From positions 1-64,000 of the IMG/VR virus record IMGVR_UViG_3300045009_000924: a stretch of DNA of 64,000 nt; one strand, 5' to 3'. Positions 16,816 through 25,077 of this stretch are shown in pieces. The notes below the pieces were generated by a model. The model worked only from the letters and a program-made list of their open reading frames with translations, made no database searches and had not been told where the DNA came from. This DNA comes from a virus. How positions within the stretch are numbered: position 1 is the stretch's first letter; every line of letters starts with the position of its first letter. A program made the position numbers and the translations under genes.

Positions 16816-18267
16816 TTACACCACTGAAGTGGTTAGATTTGATTTAACAATATCGATTTCAATTTGGTCGCCTACGCTGCTAACTCTCAATCCAATCCTT
16901 GCCTTTATAAGACCATCGTTTAGCTGTGAAGTTGGATTGATTGTTTTGTCACACTTGACCACAAATCCCGGGTCAAGCAACCTTCCACTTGAATCATATG
17001 CTGGATATAGGGCTCCAGTGTCTCGCATTGTTGCAAGAACCGAAACCAATCTTGCTGAAATATTTGAAAATATTTCGTTTCTGCCATCAATTGGACTAAA
17101 TACCAAATCCTCAAGTGAGAGATAAGATTCAGCAACAATCGTGTTTACGACATCCTGTTGTGTGATGTACTTGAAATTGTCAGTGTCAATTGAGCAGGAG
17201 CGAGCACCATAAATTCTTACAGTGTTTTGAATTACTCTGATTGCGTTAACAGAATTCTCATCGAGGTCATCGCCAACAGTTTTGTCTACATCAAATTTTA
17301 CGCCAGTCACAAATCGCGAGGTTGAAATCAATCCGGCAGCTGGAGTGTGAGTTCCGCTTTGATTATGAGCAACGGCTCTTTTCGCTGCGACGTAACCAAC
17401 CGGCGGAACCATTTTTGTTATTCCAGCAATTGACGTAGGAATTTCCACCCATGGGTAGTAGTAAGCGGAATGTTCGGCATGGTTCAACTGTCGAACTGCA
17501 AATGCAGCTGCTTTGGCCTGTGCTACCGTTTGTGTTTCTGGACCAGAAAGCAAAGCAATCCTGTTATATGCATTTGCATGCTCTGTCAAATATTCATTCA
17601 TTGCTTCTGTTTGATTTTCTGGACATGCAACAGCACCAACACCCAATGCGTCATTGAACAGCAAAAGTGAACTGTTGAAATCGTCTTCATCAAGGGAGGT
17701 GTCTAGTGCGCTGCCAGCACTTAGTGACGTTGCCGCAATCGTGGATGGCAATAAGTTTACATTATCCACTGCCGCACTAAGATAACGAGATGCAACCGCA
17801 CTTGAATTAATTCTTCCCACGGCCTGCGATGAGCTGGTTACATTTCCGGTTGAGTAAACCAAATTATCTTCAAAATATACAAGTATTCTGAATGAGGTGT
17901 TCGAGTTAATTACCTGTATATCGACATCTTCCGACCAGCTGCCAGCTCCGTTAGCCGTGAGTGTTATTACATCGTTGTCGCCATTCAAAAGCGTTAATTC
18001 ACCAGCAGTTGCAGAAGCCCCAACAGAACGAGCAACATATGCTCTCGTACCACCCTCTTCAAAGAATGTCTCTACCGTTGGGTGAAGATATGAGTCTGAA
18101 CGATATTCACCGAAAATATCTTCAAATTCAGCAAGACTTTCAACAAGCACTGCCTCATTGCTCGGCCCACGCTGAGCAAGACCAACAACAAAAAGCTGCG
18201 ACGATTCACGAACCGTCGCTGTCGACGGGCCGGTTCTAACTGAGGTTGATATAACTACACCAGGCAT
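16816..18267 (-). CDS. Tail sheath protein
   Basis: The protein has 483 aa. The N-terminus is typical of contractile sheath proteins: PGVVISTSVRTGP, then SQLFVVGLAQRGP and EAVLVESLAEFEDIFGEY, followed by FFEEGGTRAYVARSVG. The C-terminal core (SRFVTGVKFDVDKT, YGARSCSIDTDNFKYI, RDTGALYPAYDSSG, QIEIDIVKSNLT) matches the conserved handshake domain. It drives tail contraction. An AGGAAGG ribosome site lies just upstream of the ATG at 18,267. The 116-bp region between this start and the upstream gene is untranslated on either strand and probably carries a promoter, with a TACAAT hexamer as the only -10-like element I see. Confidence 0.93.
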   Translation of the reverse strand: MPGVVISTSVRTGPSTATVRESSQLFVVGLAQRGPSNEAVLVESLAEFEDIFGEYRSDSYLHPTVETFFEEGGTRAYVARSVGASATAGELTLLNGDNDVITLTANGAGSWSEDVDIQVINSNTSFRILVYFEDNLVYSTGNVTSSSQAVGRINSSAVASRYLSAAVDNVNLLPSTIAATSLSAGSALDTSLDEDDFNSSLLLFNDALGVGAVACPENQTEAMNEYLTEHANAYNRIALLSGPETQTVAQAKAAAFAVRQLNHAEHSAYYYPWVEIPTSIAGITKMVPPVGYVAAKRAVAHNQSGTHTPAAGLISTSRFVTGVKFDVDKTVGDDLDENSVNAIRVIQNTVRIYGARSCSIDTDNFKYITQQDVVNTIVAESYLSLEDLVFSPIDGRNEIFSNISARLVSVLATMRDTGALYPAYDSSGRLLDPGFVVKCDKTINPTSQLNDGLIKARIGLRVSSVGDQIEIDIVKSNLTTSVV

Positions 18268-18383
18268 AGGACCTTCCTATTTTGTTTTGTTCGGGTTGGA
18301 ATCCCTTATGTTGATTTCAATTGTACAGACAAGAAGTGATTATTTTGTGCAACTATCAAATTGCTTTATTTTTAACATTCTCA

Positions 18384-19043
18384 TTATGGTCTCGGAATGA
18401 TAACGCTTGCAGAAACGCCATAATCACTGTCAAGCGATGGCATTTCCTCGTCAACTCCAACTTGTTTTGCACCAAGATGTATTTCATCAATTACACCAAG
18501 GTCTGTTCTTGTAACAACTTCATCCATTTCAAGAGTGTAAGCAATAAAAGAACCAGACATAAATCTGTCACCTTTTAATAGTGTTGTATCGGAAAACTCT
18601 TCTCTTATTGAAGATTCGTCAATAATTATTCTGAAATTAGACCTAGCGTCGTATGCTTTCAGGCATGGATAATCAAGAATTGCCGAACGAACAACCGTGG
18701 TTAACCTATCCCTCATTAATGGACATTGTTCTATTCCCTCTGTTCTAACCCAGCAGTAAGTTCTCATACTGTAAGAAACTCTGTACAAGGGGTGTCCAAA
18801 CTCAAAACCAATTCTGCTTAATTGATTTGTTGACAATACAATCGTAATGATAGATGGCCATCTATCTATTGCCAATGGCTCATATGCAATATATTGTTCC
18901 GGATTCGGCAAAAGACCACTATCGAGATTCCAGCCATTTCTATATCTGATTAATCGAGTCGGTAAATCATTTTCCAAATACGAATTAACGAAATCTTTTG
19001 CGAAATGAGTTCCGTTCATTAGATAATTTTGATATGAAGTCAT
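18384..19043 (-). CDS. Neck/tail terminator-like protein
   Basis: This 219-aa protein lies between the gpS-like neck protein and the sheath, where the tail terminator or tail completion protein is found in myoviruses. Visible features are an N-terminal helix (HFAKDFVNSYLENDLPTRL), a beta region FGHPLYRVSYSMRTYCWV and LTTVVRSAILDYPCL. This combination of a helix and a four-stranded sheet suits gpU/gp15-type terminators. It overlaps the preceding gene's stop by four bases (ATGA). The exact family is uncertain. A neck protein role is the safest statement. Confidence 0.6.
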   Translation of the reverse strand: MTSYQNYLMNGTHFAKDFVNSYLENDLPTRLIRYRNGWNLDSGLLPNPEQYIAYEPLAIDRWPSIITIVLSTNQLSRIGFEFGHPLYRVSYSMRTYCWVRTEGIEQCPLMRDRLTTVVRSAILDYPCLKAYDARSNFRIIIDESSIREEFSDTTLLKGDRFMSGSFIAYTLEMDEVVTRTDLGVIDEIHLGAKQVGVDEEMPSLDSDYGVSASVIIPRP

Positions 19044-19543
19044 GTCACCCTGCTTCCCTCAACAATGTACTTTGCTAAATGTTTTCCTATTGTTCTATCG
19101 AAATCTCTGGGAACAAAAACAATCGGTCTAGCTGGCATATTTTTTGTTCCAAATTGATGCCATCTTGCTATTCGTCCCGGAACGACAAGTTCCATTGATT
19201 GGTCGTCTATATCGCTTTCCGGATTTGACGAAGCATTGCTAACAAGTGTGTAAAGTTTTCCGGTTTGAACAAGAATTTGTTCCGCCGTTGCTGGATATCT
19301 TATTTTTTTCCAAGCGTAGTAACTTGGACTCAGTGGTTTCCATCCACCCTTGAGCATTGCCTTTGCCGAAAGAAGTCCCATTGTTGTAAAGTTGTCCCCC
19401 CATACGCGCTCCAGGTCCTCTGCTGCTTTTTTTAATACAGGACGTACATTTCGTGTTCTATCTTTTATATCTTTTAATCTGGCTTTTGCCTGCTTGGCGT
19501 CAACTTTTGTTATTACTACATCAATGCTATAAGTTTTTCCCAC
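19040..19543 (-). CDS. Virion morphogenesis protein (phage tail protein S / HK97 gp10-like)
   Basis: A 167-aa protein with the family's diagnostic C-terminal motif HQFGTKNMPARPIVFVP. A WKPLSPSYYAWKKI segment lies earlier, where the substrate-free family shows W-x-P-L-x-x-x-T-x-x-x-K. These proteins (P2 gpS, HK97 gp10) act at the head-tail junction or tail completion. The N-terminus has a basic coiled region (KVDAKQAKARLKDIKDRTRN). It sits between the connector and tail terminator genes, as expected. Confidence 0.82.
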   Translation of the reverse strand: MGKTYSIDVVITKVDAKQAKARLKDIKDRTRNVRPVLKKAAEDLERVWGDNFTTMGLLSAKAMLKGGWKPLSPSYYAWKKIRYPATAEQILVQTGKLYTLVSNASSNPESDIDDQSMELVVPGRIARWHQFGTKNMPARPIVFVPRDFDRTIGKHLAKYIVEGSRVT

Positions 19544-19544
19544 A

Positions 19545-20192
19545 TTAAATCCTGTTTCGTTTATATTTTCTTAAAGAAACCAATTCGGAATCCAAAAACC
19601 CAGTCTCAACTATTGCAACACCGCGAGGATTTAAATCTTTTACTCCAACAACATCGTCGTGCATATTTTGCATCTCTCTCGTGGCGGCTCGCAAAATCAT
19701 AAGTTTGAAAATTGGTATGTTTGCTCCATCAAGGCCTGCCGTATATGTAACCGTGATTAAATCATTTGGATATCCGTAATAAAAATCTATTCCGTATGGT
19801 CTTTTTATATAATCTTTTTCTATTGTTAATTCTTTCTCTGAGCCAAATGGTGGTTTAACTGTAACTCTAGTTATAGAAACAATCGGAGTATTTTTTAAAT
19901 ACACAGCAGGCGGTGGCGTCGACCAATTTGTTAAATCATTTGTATTACTTTGTTCGAAACTTGTACTATACGTATTTTCGGCGGTTGTCAAAAACGTTCC
20001 CATCGGAACTCCGGAATGCATCGCATCAAGGCGTTGTTCTTCGATAAAAGTCTCCACCTCAATCGGCCTACGCAAAAATGCCTCAAGTTCACCCTGTAAA
20101 CCAGCAAGTATCAGTTCTGCGGCATCTTCCTGGCGTGCCGTAAGGGATATGTCCATGTATGTTTTTAAATCAGAAAGTGAAACAATGCTCAT
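19545..20192 (-). CDS. Head-tail connector / adaptor protein (gp6-like)
   Basis: The protein has 215 aa. The N-terminal SLSDLKTYMDISLTARQEDAA and LILAGLQGELEAFLRRPIEVE are typical of gp6/gp15-type adaptor proteins that bind beneath the portal ring. The middle has ITRVTVKPPFGSEK and YTAGLDGANIPIFKLMILRAATRE, also seen in this group. The C-terminal extension GFLDSELVSLRKYKRNRI would reach the next neck ring. It is the first structural gene of the tail operon. A 75-bp divergent region separates it from the plus-strand gene to its right. Confidence 0.78.
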   Translation of the reverse strand: MSIVSLSDLKTYMDISLTARQEDAAELILAGLQGELEAFLRRPIEVETFIEEQRLDAMHSGVPMGTFLTTAENTYSTSFEQSNTNDLTNWSTPPPAVYLKNTPIVSITRVTVKPPFGSEKELTIEKDYIKRPYGIDFYYGYPNDLITVTYTAGLDGANIPIFKLMILRAATREMQNMHDDVVGVKDLNPRGVAIVETGFLDSELVSLRKYKRNRI

Positions 20193-20216
20193 GAATTCTC
20201 CGGATGTAAATAGATA

Positions 20217-20245
20217 TTGGGATTAAATACTTAAAACATTAAATT
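20217..20245 (+). promoter_or_regulatory. Weak candidate promoter for the plus-strand acidic gene
   Basis: TTGGGA (20,217-20,222) is followed after 17 bases by TAAATT (20,240-20,245), 23 bases before the start codon at 20,268. Each hexamer matches four of six consensus positions. The gene has no same-strand neighbour, so it needs its own promoter. The leader has no obvious Shine-Dalgarno. Confidence 0.3.
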
Positions 20246-20267
20246 TTAACATCAATATCACATCTAA

Positions 20268-20705
20268 ATGAATGATACACCAATCAAATCAAACAACCGT
20301 GATAGTGTTATCCGCATGTCAAACCCAATCAAAAACGTAAAAAAAATAGATTCTCTTAAACAAAAAAAACTCCAAGCAAAGCTAATCAATCACATTACGT
20401 CTGTTTATTTTTTCTTTACTTCAGGTGATGAAGATTTTGAAGAGACGGATATTGATGATTTTATTTTAGACAATTGGGACAATGCAATAATCACAGCAGC
20501 AGCCCTGGGATTGCGTGTAATTGGTGAAACAGAAGATGGGAAAATAGTTGCGGAATTAAAACCGGTGGAAAGTGTCAAAAAGTTTTTGATTGATGGCAAT
20601 TGGGGCGGAGAGGAAGATATTTACATGGAAGATATTGACGAAGAAGACGTCACGGCCTCCCCAGAGGAAATTGATTGGGGACAATTTTCAGAAATTTTCG
20701 ATTAA
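20268..20705 (+). CDS. Acidic hypothetical protein, moron-like
   Basis: This 145-aa protein is the only plus-strand gene within the minus-strand block. The first ~40 residues are basic (KNVKKIDSLKQKKLQAKL). The rest is strongly acidic (DEDFEETDIDDFILDNWD, then a C-terminus with about a dozen D/E in MEDIDEEDVTASPEEIDWG). It has no membrane segment and no recognised domain. Its stop lies five bases from the stop of the opposing basic protein. The isolated orientation, own leader and unusual charge suggest a moron. An acidic C-terminus could act as a DNA mimic or bind the neighbouring basic protein; both ideas are inference. Confidence 0.6.
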   Translation: MNDTPIKSNNRDSVIRMSNPIKNVKKIDSLKQKKLQAKLINHITSVYFFFTSGDEDFEETDIDDFILDNWDNAIITAAALGLRVIGETEDGKIVAELKPVESVKKFLIDGNWGGEEDIYMEDIDEEDVTASPEEIDWGQFSEIFD

Positions 20706-20710
20706 GTAAA

Positions 20711-21604
20711 TTACTTTTTTCTTCCTCTTCTTACATTTGTTTTTCTTCCGGCTTTCTTTACGGTTGCTTTTCTCGCTCGGTTGGCGGCTTTCGCCCTAGT
20801 CGCTGATTTCGCTTTTGGCGGCTTTTGGGGCAATGCGGTTAAGCGACCTCTAGCAATTTCCTTACCTTTGGAAATTTTCAATCTTGCAATGTCCGCTTTT
20901 CCGCCTTTCATATATGGCCTTATTTTTATTCTTTGGGTTCCCCTGTCGCTAACCACTCCCTGCTTGTTTCTTTTCATTCTTCTGTCAAAGCGAGACATCG
21001 CATCTCTCAGACGTTTTGGATTTGTTCGACCAAGGTAGCTAAGGCCACCCGAATCCCTGCTAGCCGTAGCCAAATTTATTCTATCTTCTACTTCTTTTTT
21101 AGTTGGTTTTCTGTATACAAGCCTTCCCCTTTTGTCGCGTTTTTGTTTTCCGGTTCTTGGATTTCTAACCGCTATTCTTCGATTTGCCTCTCTGATAATT
21201 TCCTTGTTTGTGGCCTCCGACCTTGACAGTATGGTTCTTCCTTTAGGTTTTTCGTCAAAAAGAGTTTGACGTCTGCCTTCTTCCATTATTGAGCGTTTCA
21301 TAAGTTTTCCCGTTCTTTTATTACGTGCCATTTTTCCGCGTTTATAAAATCCTCTTTTTGAGCCTACTTTGCGAGCCCCTTCGCCATATTCGGCCAAAAT
21401 TTTTAGGTCTTTGTAACGTCCCTTTTCTATGTCTTTGTCAGTTAGGCCAAAAAGCTGCTTAGCCATTTTCGCTGCGCGGTTATACCTACGACGAACATCC
21501 CTTTCGACTTTTCCCGCTTTTGTCTGTTCCTTAAATAAAAGAATGTCAGACAACATTTGTGCTGCATCATCCGTTATATCTGGGCCGTAGCGTACTCCGG
21601 GCAT
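20711..21604 (-). CDS. Very basic histone H1-like virion/DNA-binding protein
   Basis: The protein has 297 aa with extreme Lys/Arg content. The N-terminal ~60 residues are less basic (VRYGPDITDDAAQMLSDILL). The middle has many KRG/KRDKRGR turns. The last ~50 residues are an Ala/Lys/Arg tail (PPKAKSATRAKAANRARKAT ... GRKTNVRRGRKK) like bacterial and phage H1-like proteins. I infer binding to DNA in the capsid or neck. It lies between the IbrB-like gene and the connector gene, so it may belong to head completion. No RLSSG motif is present. Confidence 0.6.
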   Translation of the reverse strand: MPGVRYGPDITDDAAQMLSDILLFKEQTKAGKVERDVRRRYNRAAKMAKQLFGLTDKDIEKGRYKDLKILAEYGEGARKVGSKRGFYKRGKMARNKRTGKLMKRSIMEEGRRQTLFDEKPKGRTILSRSEATNKEIIREANRRIAVRNPRTGKQKRDKRGRLVYRKPTKKEVEDRINLATASRDSGGLSYLGRTNPKRLRDAMSRFDRRMKRNKQGVVSDRGTQRIKIRPYMKGGKADIARLKISKGKEIARGRLTALPQKPPKAKSATRAKAANRARKATVKKAGRKTNVRRGRKK

Positions 21605-21666
21605 TTTAACTCCAGTAAATATTTACATATTTGTATTGCTATCTAGATAATACCAGAAAATTTAAT

Positions 21667-22221
21667 TTACCTGTCTGCATTGGGCGGAGATTCAAATTCC
21701 ATCACTTTTGACGATTGTGCATTGGGGGGTGCCTCAATCGGAACCCAGGCTTTTGAATAGTTGTGCTCTTTTATATTTCTTTGCTTTATCAAGTCACCAT
21801 CAACAAGAACTGACAATTCTTCATTGCCCATTGACAAATACATTTTCAAATCGGAGACAGAATAGTCACCAGTTTCGTATATTGTTTTAACAACTTTAGA
21901 CAGTTTTTCTGTAACTATTTTTGAATGTCCTCGATTCAGTCTGATGTGAAGCATCATTGAATCTATCACATCCAGGTCGTGAACAACGGCTGGAATTTTA
22001 GAATTACAGCGCTCGGATATTTCTTTTATTGATTTTGCCAGCAAAAATCTTTCCGAACCATCAATTATTTCTCCAGTTGATTTTCTAACATGAATGGGGT
22101 GAATAAAACCGAATTCAATTAACGAACCAGCTATCAACATAAGCTCCGGTCTGAGTGTGTGTGTAACTTTCCAACTTGGAACCGATAGCTCGGAAAATTT
22201 AATTTCTTTGATTTCAATCAT
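21667..22221 (-). CDS. ParB-like (IbrB-type) protein, downstream copy
   Basis: This 184-aa protein has a ParB/sulfiredoxin-like N-domain: IKEIKFSELSVPSWKVT, SLIEFGFIHPIHVRKSTGEIIDG-type lines with the IIDGSER core (about residues 53-59), and AVVHDLDVIDSMMLHIRLNRGH. The DGSER core replaces the DGxxR motif of ParB nucleotide-binding folds. It overlaps the upstream sulfotransfer-like gene by four bases, so the two are translationally coupled. IbrB (ParB-like) and IbrA (PAPS-reductase-like) are known as a paired module in enterobacterial phages and prophages. This is one of two ParB-like proteins flanking the IbrA-like protein here. Confidence 0.7.
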   Translation of the reverse strand: MIEIKEIKFSELSVPSWKVTHTLRPELMLIAGSLIEFGFIHPIHVRKSTGEIIDGSERFLLAKSIKEISERCNSKIPAVVHDLDVIDSMMLHIRLNRGHSKIVTEKLSKVVKTIYETGDYSVSDLKMYLSMGNEELSVLVDGDLIKQRNIKEHNYSKAWVPIEAPPNAQSSKVMEFESPPNADR

Positions 22222-23348
22222 TCTGTTATTTCACTTTCTTCCATTGTTCGAACTGTGTGCGCTCTGGTTTTCGGACCAACTGGCGTTGGTGAGTTTACAT
22301 CGATTTCGTGTAACAATAAGTTTCTTATGAGTAGGCTTAGTGGATATCCCCTTGGGTCAGAAGAATGTTTTTTTCTAAATTTTGAAACGTATACTTTTGC
22401 TTCCATTTTTCTTCTTTCGCCAACTAGGTATTTTTCTATAAACTCAGACGCTCCGTCAAACCCCTTTTTTGAATAACTCATGATAAGTTTTTCCACATCA
22501 AAATCCGGCCATAAATTTCTTTGTGCATCTATGTATGGAAAACATTCAAAAAGCCTGTCGTAAAATTCCGGCTCTGTCGCTATTACGTCGCCAATTCTTC
22601 TTATTGCGGTTGCGTGAAGCGGAATTCCAACCCTGGTATTGCTTCCAGTTATTGAAGCCAAGTCATAATATTTACAATATTCAGCGTTGTGCTCTTCGAT
22701 TATATATTTAAAAACATCGTTTGTATTCCAATCATAAATTATTTTTGCAAATTTTAAAGGTATTCCGCGTTTTAATTTATATGGAGTAACTATGTAATTT
22801 TCGTGCAACTTCTGAACAAGGGAGCGATATCTGACCATTGATTCACTTGCCCTTACTCCAGTTAGGAAAGCAACGTTTCCCCTTTTCCCTTGCATTGTGT
22901 AGTAATCAGTTTGTTCCGGTAGAGAAACGGTGTGGTCAAGTCCAAAATCATTTGCATTTATTGCCCAATCGGGCATGTCGCGAACCCATCTGTCCTGAAG
23001 CATTCTTTGATAACTCCATAAGAGTGTGGTTATTCTTCTTCCCAAAACCCATATCTCTGCCGGATATGGAAGACAGTACCACTCCATGTCAATCCATTCG
23101 TAATTTCTGACTTTTTGAACATAATCAATTACTAGCGGACTAACCATCTCTTCGTCTCTAAAAATAACTTTCACTGGGCCGAGACCCCTTTCTTCGTGCA
23201 CCTCTTTTGCTAGATACAAAACAGCAGTTGAATCTTTTCCACCCGAAAACTGGACACAAACAGTATCAAATATGTCGTAAACGTGTCTGATTCTTTTTCG
23301 CGCAGCCTCGACACATGTCATGTCAAGAAATAAGCGCTGTCTGGTCAT
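22218..23348 (-). CDS. PAPS reductase/ATP pyrophosphatase family protein (IbrA-like)
   Basis: This 376-aa protein has a PP-loop SGGKDST at residues 35-41, the ATP-binding signature of adenylyl-transferring sulfotransfer enzymes. After it come VIFRDEEMVSPLVIDYVQ, MEWYCLPYPAEIWVLGRR, and WVRDMPDWAI, then TGVRASESMVRYRSL, which resembles IbrA and related DUF3440-type proteins more than sulfate-assimilating CysH. The C-terminal part has IYDWNTNDVFKYI and a basic closing region. I chose the ATG at 23,346-23,348, which overlaps the upstream stop as ATGA; longer in-frame starts run into the ParB-like gene. Function in phages is unproven. Nucleic-acid modification or host regulation are the plausible options. 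Confidence 0.78.
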   Translation of the reverse strand: MTRQRLFLDMTCVEAARKRIRHVYDIFDTVCVQFSGGKDSTAVLYLAKEVHEERGLGPVKVIFRDEEMVSPLVIDYVQKVRNYEWIDMEWYCLPYPAEIWVLGRRITTLLWSYQRMLQDRWVRDMPDWAINANDFGLDHTVSLPEQTDYYTMQGKRGNVAFLTGVRASESMVRYRSLVQKLHENYIVTPYKLKRGIPLKFAKIIYDWNTNDVFKYIIEEHNAEYCKYYDLASITGSNTRVGIPLHATAIRRIGDVIATEPEFYDRLFECFPYIDAQRNLWPDFDVEKLIMSYSKKGFDGASEFIEKYLVGERRKMEAKVYVSKFRKKHSSDPRGYPLSLLIRNLLLHEIDVNSPTPVGPKTRAHTVRTMEESEITE

Positions 23349-24181
23349 TGTGAATGTTTTGTGATAAACGAAATTAATTTTTCTGCTGTAGTTGAACCTG
23401 GGTAAATTGGATTCAATTTTAGTGATTTTATAAATTCGTACCACAAAGACTGCTGTTCTGTGGTGTCAAAAGTTATTTGTACTGTTATTGCTGCACTTGG
23501 CGCGGCAGAGCTTTTCAATGCCGTTGTAGAACCGCGAATCGCCGCATCGGAATGGTCAAAATCAGAATTTAATTTAATTTCTTGTCCATCTTTTGTGCGG
23601 TTGATAGATACGGCAGAAGAATCAAAAACAGGAACTATCTTACTCGTCGAATCTTCGTCGTTATTTGATTTTTCCTCTTCCGAAAAATAGGTCGACTTAT
23701 CAATAATTACTGGAGGAACATAGGAACCGGATTGAATAATTTGATTTTGTTGTCGAACTGATGTTTGTTCCATTTCCGCAAGTTCAAACTCATCCCAACC
23801 AAGACTATCCACCAACTCTGGGTAGTAATCGCTTATCTCCACGACCAACTCGTTAAGTATTTCTGGTTCCGTATATCCAAGCTCCATCGTTCTATTGTCT
23901 GCTATTGCAAAAGCAATTGCTCTTTCATCATCAACGTCGTATTGAACGGCAGCTATTTTGTCCCATCCAAGCTGTTTTGCTGCTTCAAGTTGGTGATTGC
24001 CAGCGACCACCGTAAATAAACCGTCACCTTTGGGTCTAACAACTATGGGTTTTATTTGTCCAAATTCCTCATAAGAAGCAACAATTGCTCTTAGATTTCC
24101 TTTTCGTGGATTTTTTTCTAGAGGCTCAAGAAGTTTTATTTCAATAGCCAGTGGCAAAAGGGACTCATGAATATTGTTCAT
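23345..24181 (-). CDS. ParB-like nuclease-domain protein (IbrB-type), upstream copy
   Basis: The protein has 278 aa. Residues ~10-120 form a ParB/Srx domain: LEKNPRKGNLRAIVASYEEF, GQIKPIVVRP, TVVAGNHQLEAAKQLGWDKI, ERAIAFAIADNRTMELG. The GNHQ-x-x-A core replaces GxxR. The C-terminal half has a Ser-rich linker and a separate region (ITVQITFDTTEQQSLWYEFI ... GSTTAEKLISFITKHS) with no assigned fold. Tight ATGA coupling on the downstream side to the IbrA-like gene supports a common module. The protein could be a ParB-like nuclease, an adenylation-type enzyme or a transcription regulator. Confidence 0.75.
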   Translation of the reverse strand: MNNIHESLLPLAIEIKLLEPLEKNPRKGNLRAIVASYEEFGQIKPIVVRPKGDGLFTVVAGNHQLEAAKQLGWDKIAAVQYDVDDERAIAFAIADNRTMELGYTEPEILNELVVEISDYYPELVDSLGWDEFELAEMEQTSVRQQNQIIQSGSYVPPVIIDKSTYFSEEEKSNNDEDSTSKIVPVFDSSAVSINRTKDGQEIKLNSDFDHSDAAIRGSTTALKSSAAPSAAITVQITFDTTEQQSLWYEFIKSLKLNPIYPGSTTAEKLISFITKHSQ

Positions 24182-24519
24182 GATATAACTTGTGTTCTAA
24201 CATTTGCATTCAAAGTTCTAAGTGCGTCAATTGACGTACGCAAAGATAGCAAAGCTTCTCTTTTTGCCTTAACTAAAGCTTCTGCACACCTATATTCATG
24301 ATTCTGTTGGTCCATTTTGTAGTCCGCCCATGCTTCTCTTTCTTTAATTGAACCTTTTGCGGACAAATATTCTTTCGCCCAATTGCTTTTATACATCGCT
24401 TCCTTTTTGGAACAATCCATAGCAATTGTTTCAAATTGTTCAGTTTCATTTTCAAGTCGGTCCATCAAGCGAAGAATTTCCTGTTCCACCTCAACTTGAC
24501 TGATTGGAACGCTTCTCAT
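24178..24519 (-). CDS. Hypothetical helical (coiled-coil) protein
   Basis: 113 aa, almost entirely helical and charged (VEVEQEILRLMDRLENETEQ, EAMYKSNWAKEYLSAKGS, ALVKAKREALLSLRTSIDAL). It contains one tryptophan-rich YKMDQQNHEYR segment and no enzyme motif. It overlaps both neighbours by four bases (RuvC-like upstream, ParB-like downstream), so it belongs to the same translational block. Similar short helical proteins occur next to recombination genes in other phages, but I cannot assign a role. Confidence 0.6.
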   Translation of the reverse strand: MRSVPISQVEVEQEILRLMDRLENETEQFETIAMDCSKKEAMYKSNWAKEYLSAKGSIKEREAWADYKMDQQNHEYRCAEALVKAKREALLSLRTSIDALRTLNANVRTQVIS

Positions 24520-25046
24520 TTGTCGTCCTTTTCTATTGATTCAATTGATGTCCAATCTACTTTATTTAAAACATCCAAACTTGATTTAGGCCATTCATAA
24601 CGCTGTTTTCCGATTTTTGCCCTAGCCATTTCCTCCAAAATCCACGCATCACATTTGTCGTCGGCGCCGGGATTTTTCCATATAATTCCAGTTTTTGCTG
24701 AAATAAATGAAACAACTTCATTTTTTGAAGCGTTTCCTTTTCCGGTTGAAAATTTTGCGCGACAGGTTGGCGGTATTTCTACATATGGAATGTCCATTCG
24801 ATAAAGCATTGTTCTGACAACACCGCCCAGCTCACCTATTGAGTGGGCTTGAGAATTTCTGGAAGAAAACGCATACCCCTCTATTACCACTGCCTTTATT
24901 TTAAATTCAACAATTAAATTTCCTATTGATTCTGAAATTTCTATAAGTCTTTTTGGCCCAGTGGAGTCAACAGAAATAACATCACAATTATTATTATTTG
25001 AATATCCAGTTGAAGTCAAAGAAAGGTCAATTCCGAGAAAATTCAC
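24516..25046 (-). CDS. RuvC-like Holliday junction resolvase
   Basis: This 176-aa protein has the RNase H-like resolvase layout. It starts MNFLGIDLSLTSTGY, with the first catalytic Asp at residue 7. The next block is AVVIEGYAFSSRNSQAHSIGELG, with the second acidic residue Glu. Later segments are VEIPPTCRAKFSTGKGNASK and DDKCDAWILEEMARA, with the last acidic pair. It cuts branched DNA to prepare the concatemer for packaging or repair. It is in the recombination block with Rad52-like and RecB-like genes. The 146-bp leader upstream of its start is unusual (see 25,078-25,140). Confidence 0.85.
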   Translation of the reverse strand: MNFLGIDLSLTSTGYSNNNNCDVISVDSTGPKRLIEISESIGNLIVEFKIKAVVIEGYAFSSRNSQAHSIGELGGVVRTMLYRMDIPYVEIPPTCRAKFSTGKGNASKNEVVSFISAKTGIIWKNPGADDKCDAWILEEMARAKIGKQRYEWPKSSLDVLNKVDWTSIESIEKDDK

Positions 25047-25077
25047 GAACCGACACTACATCTGATGCGGTACGCCC

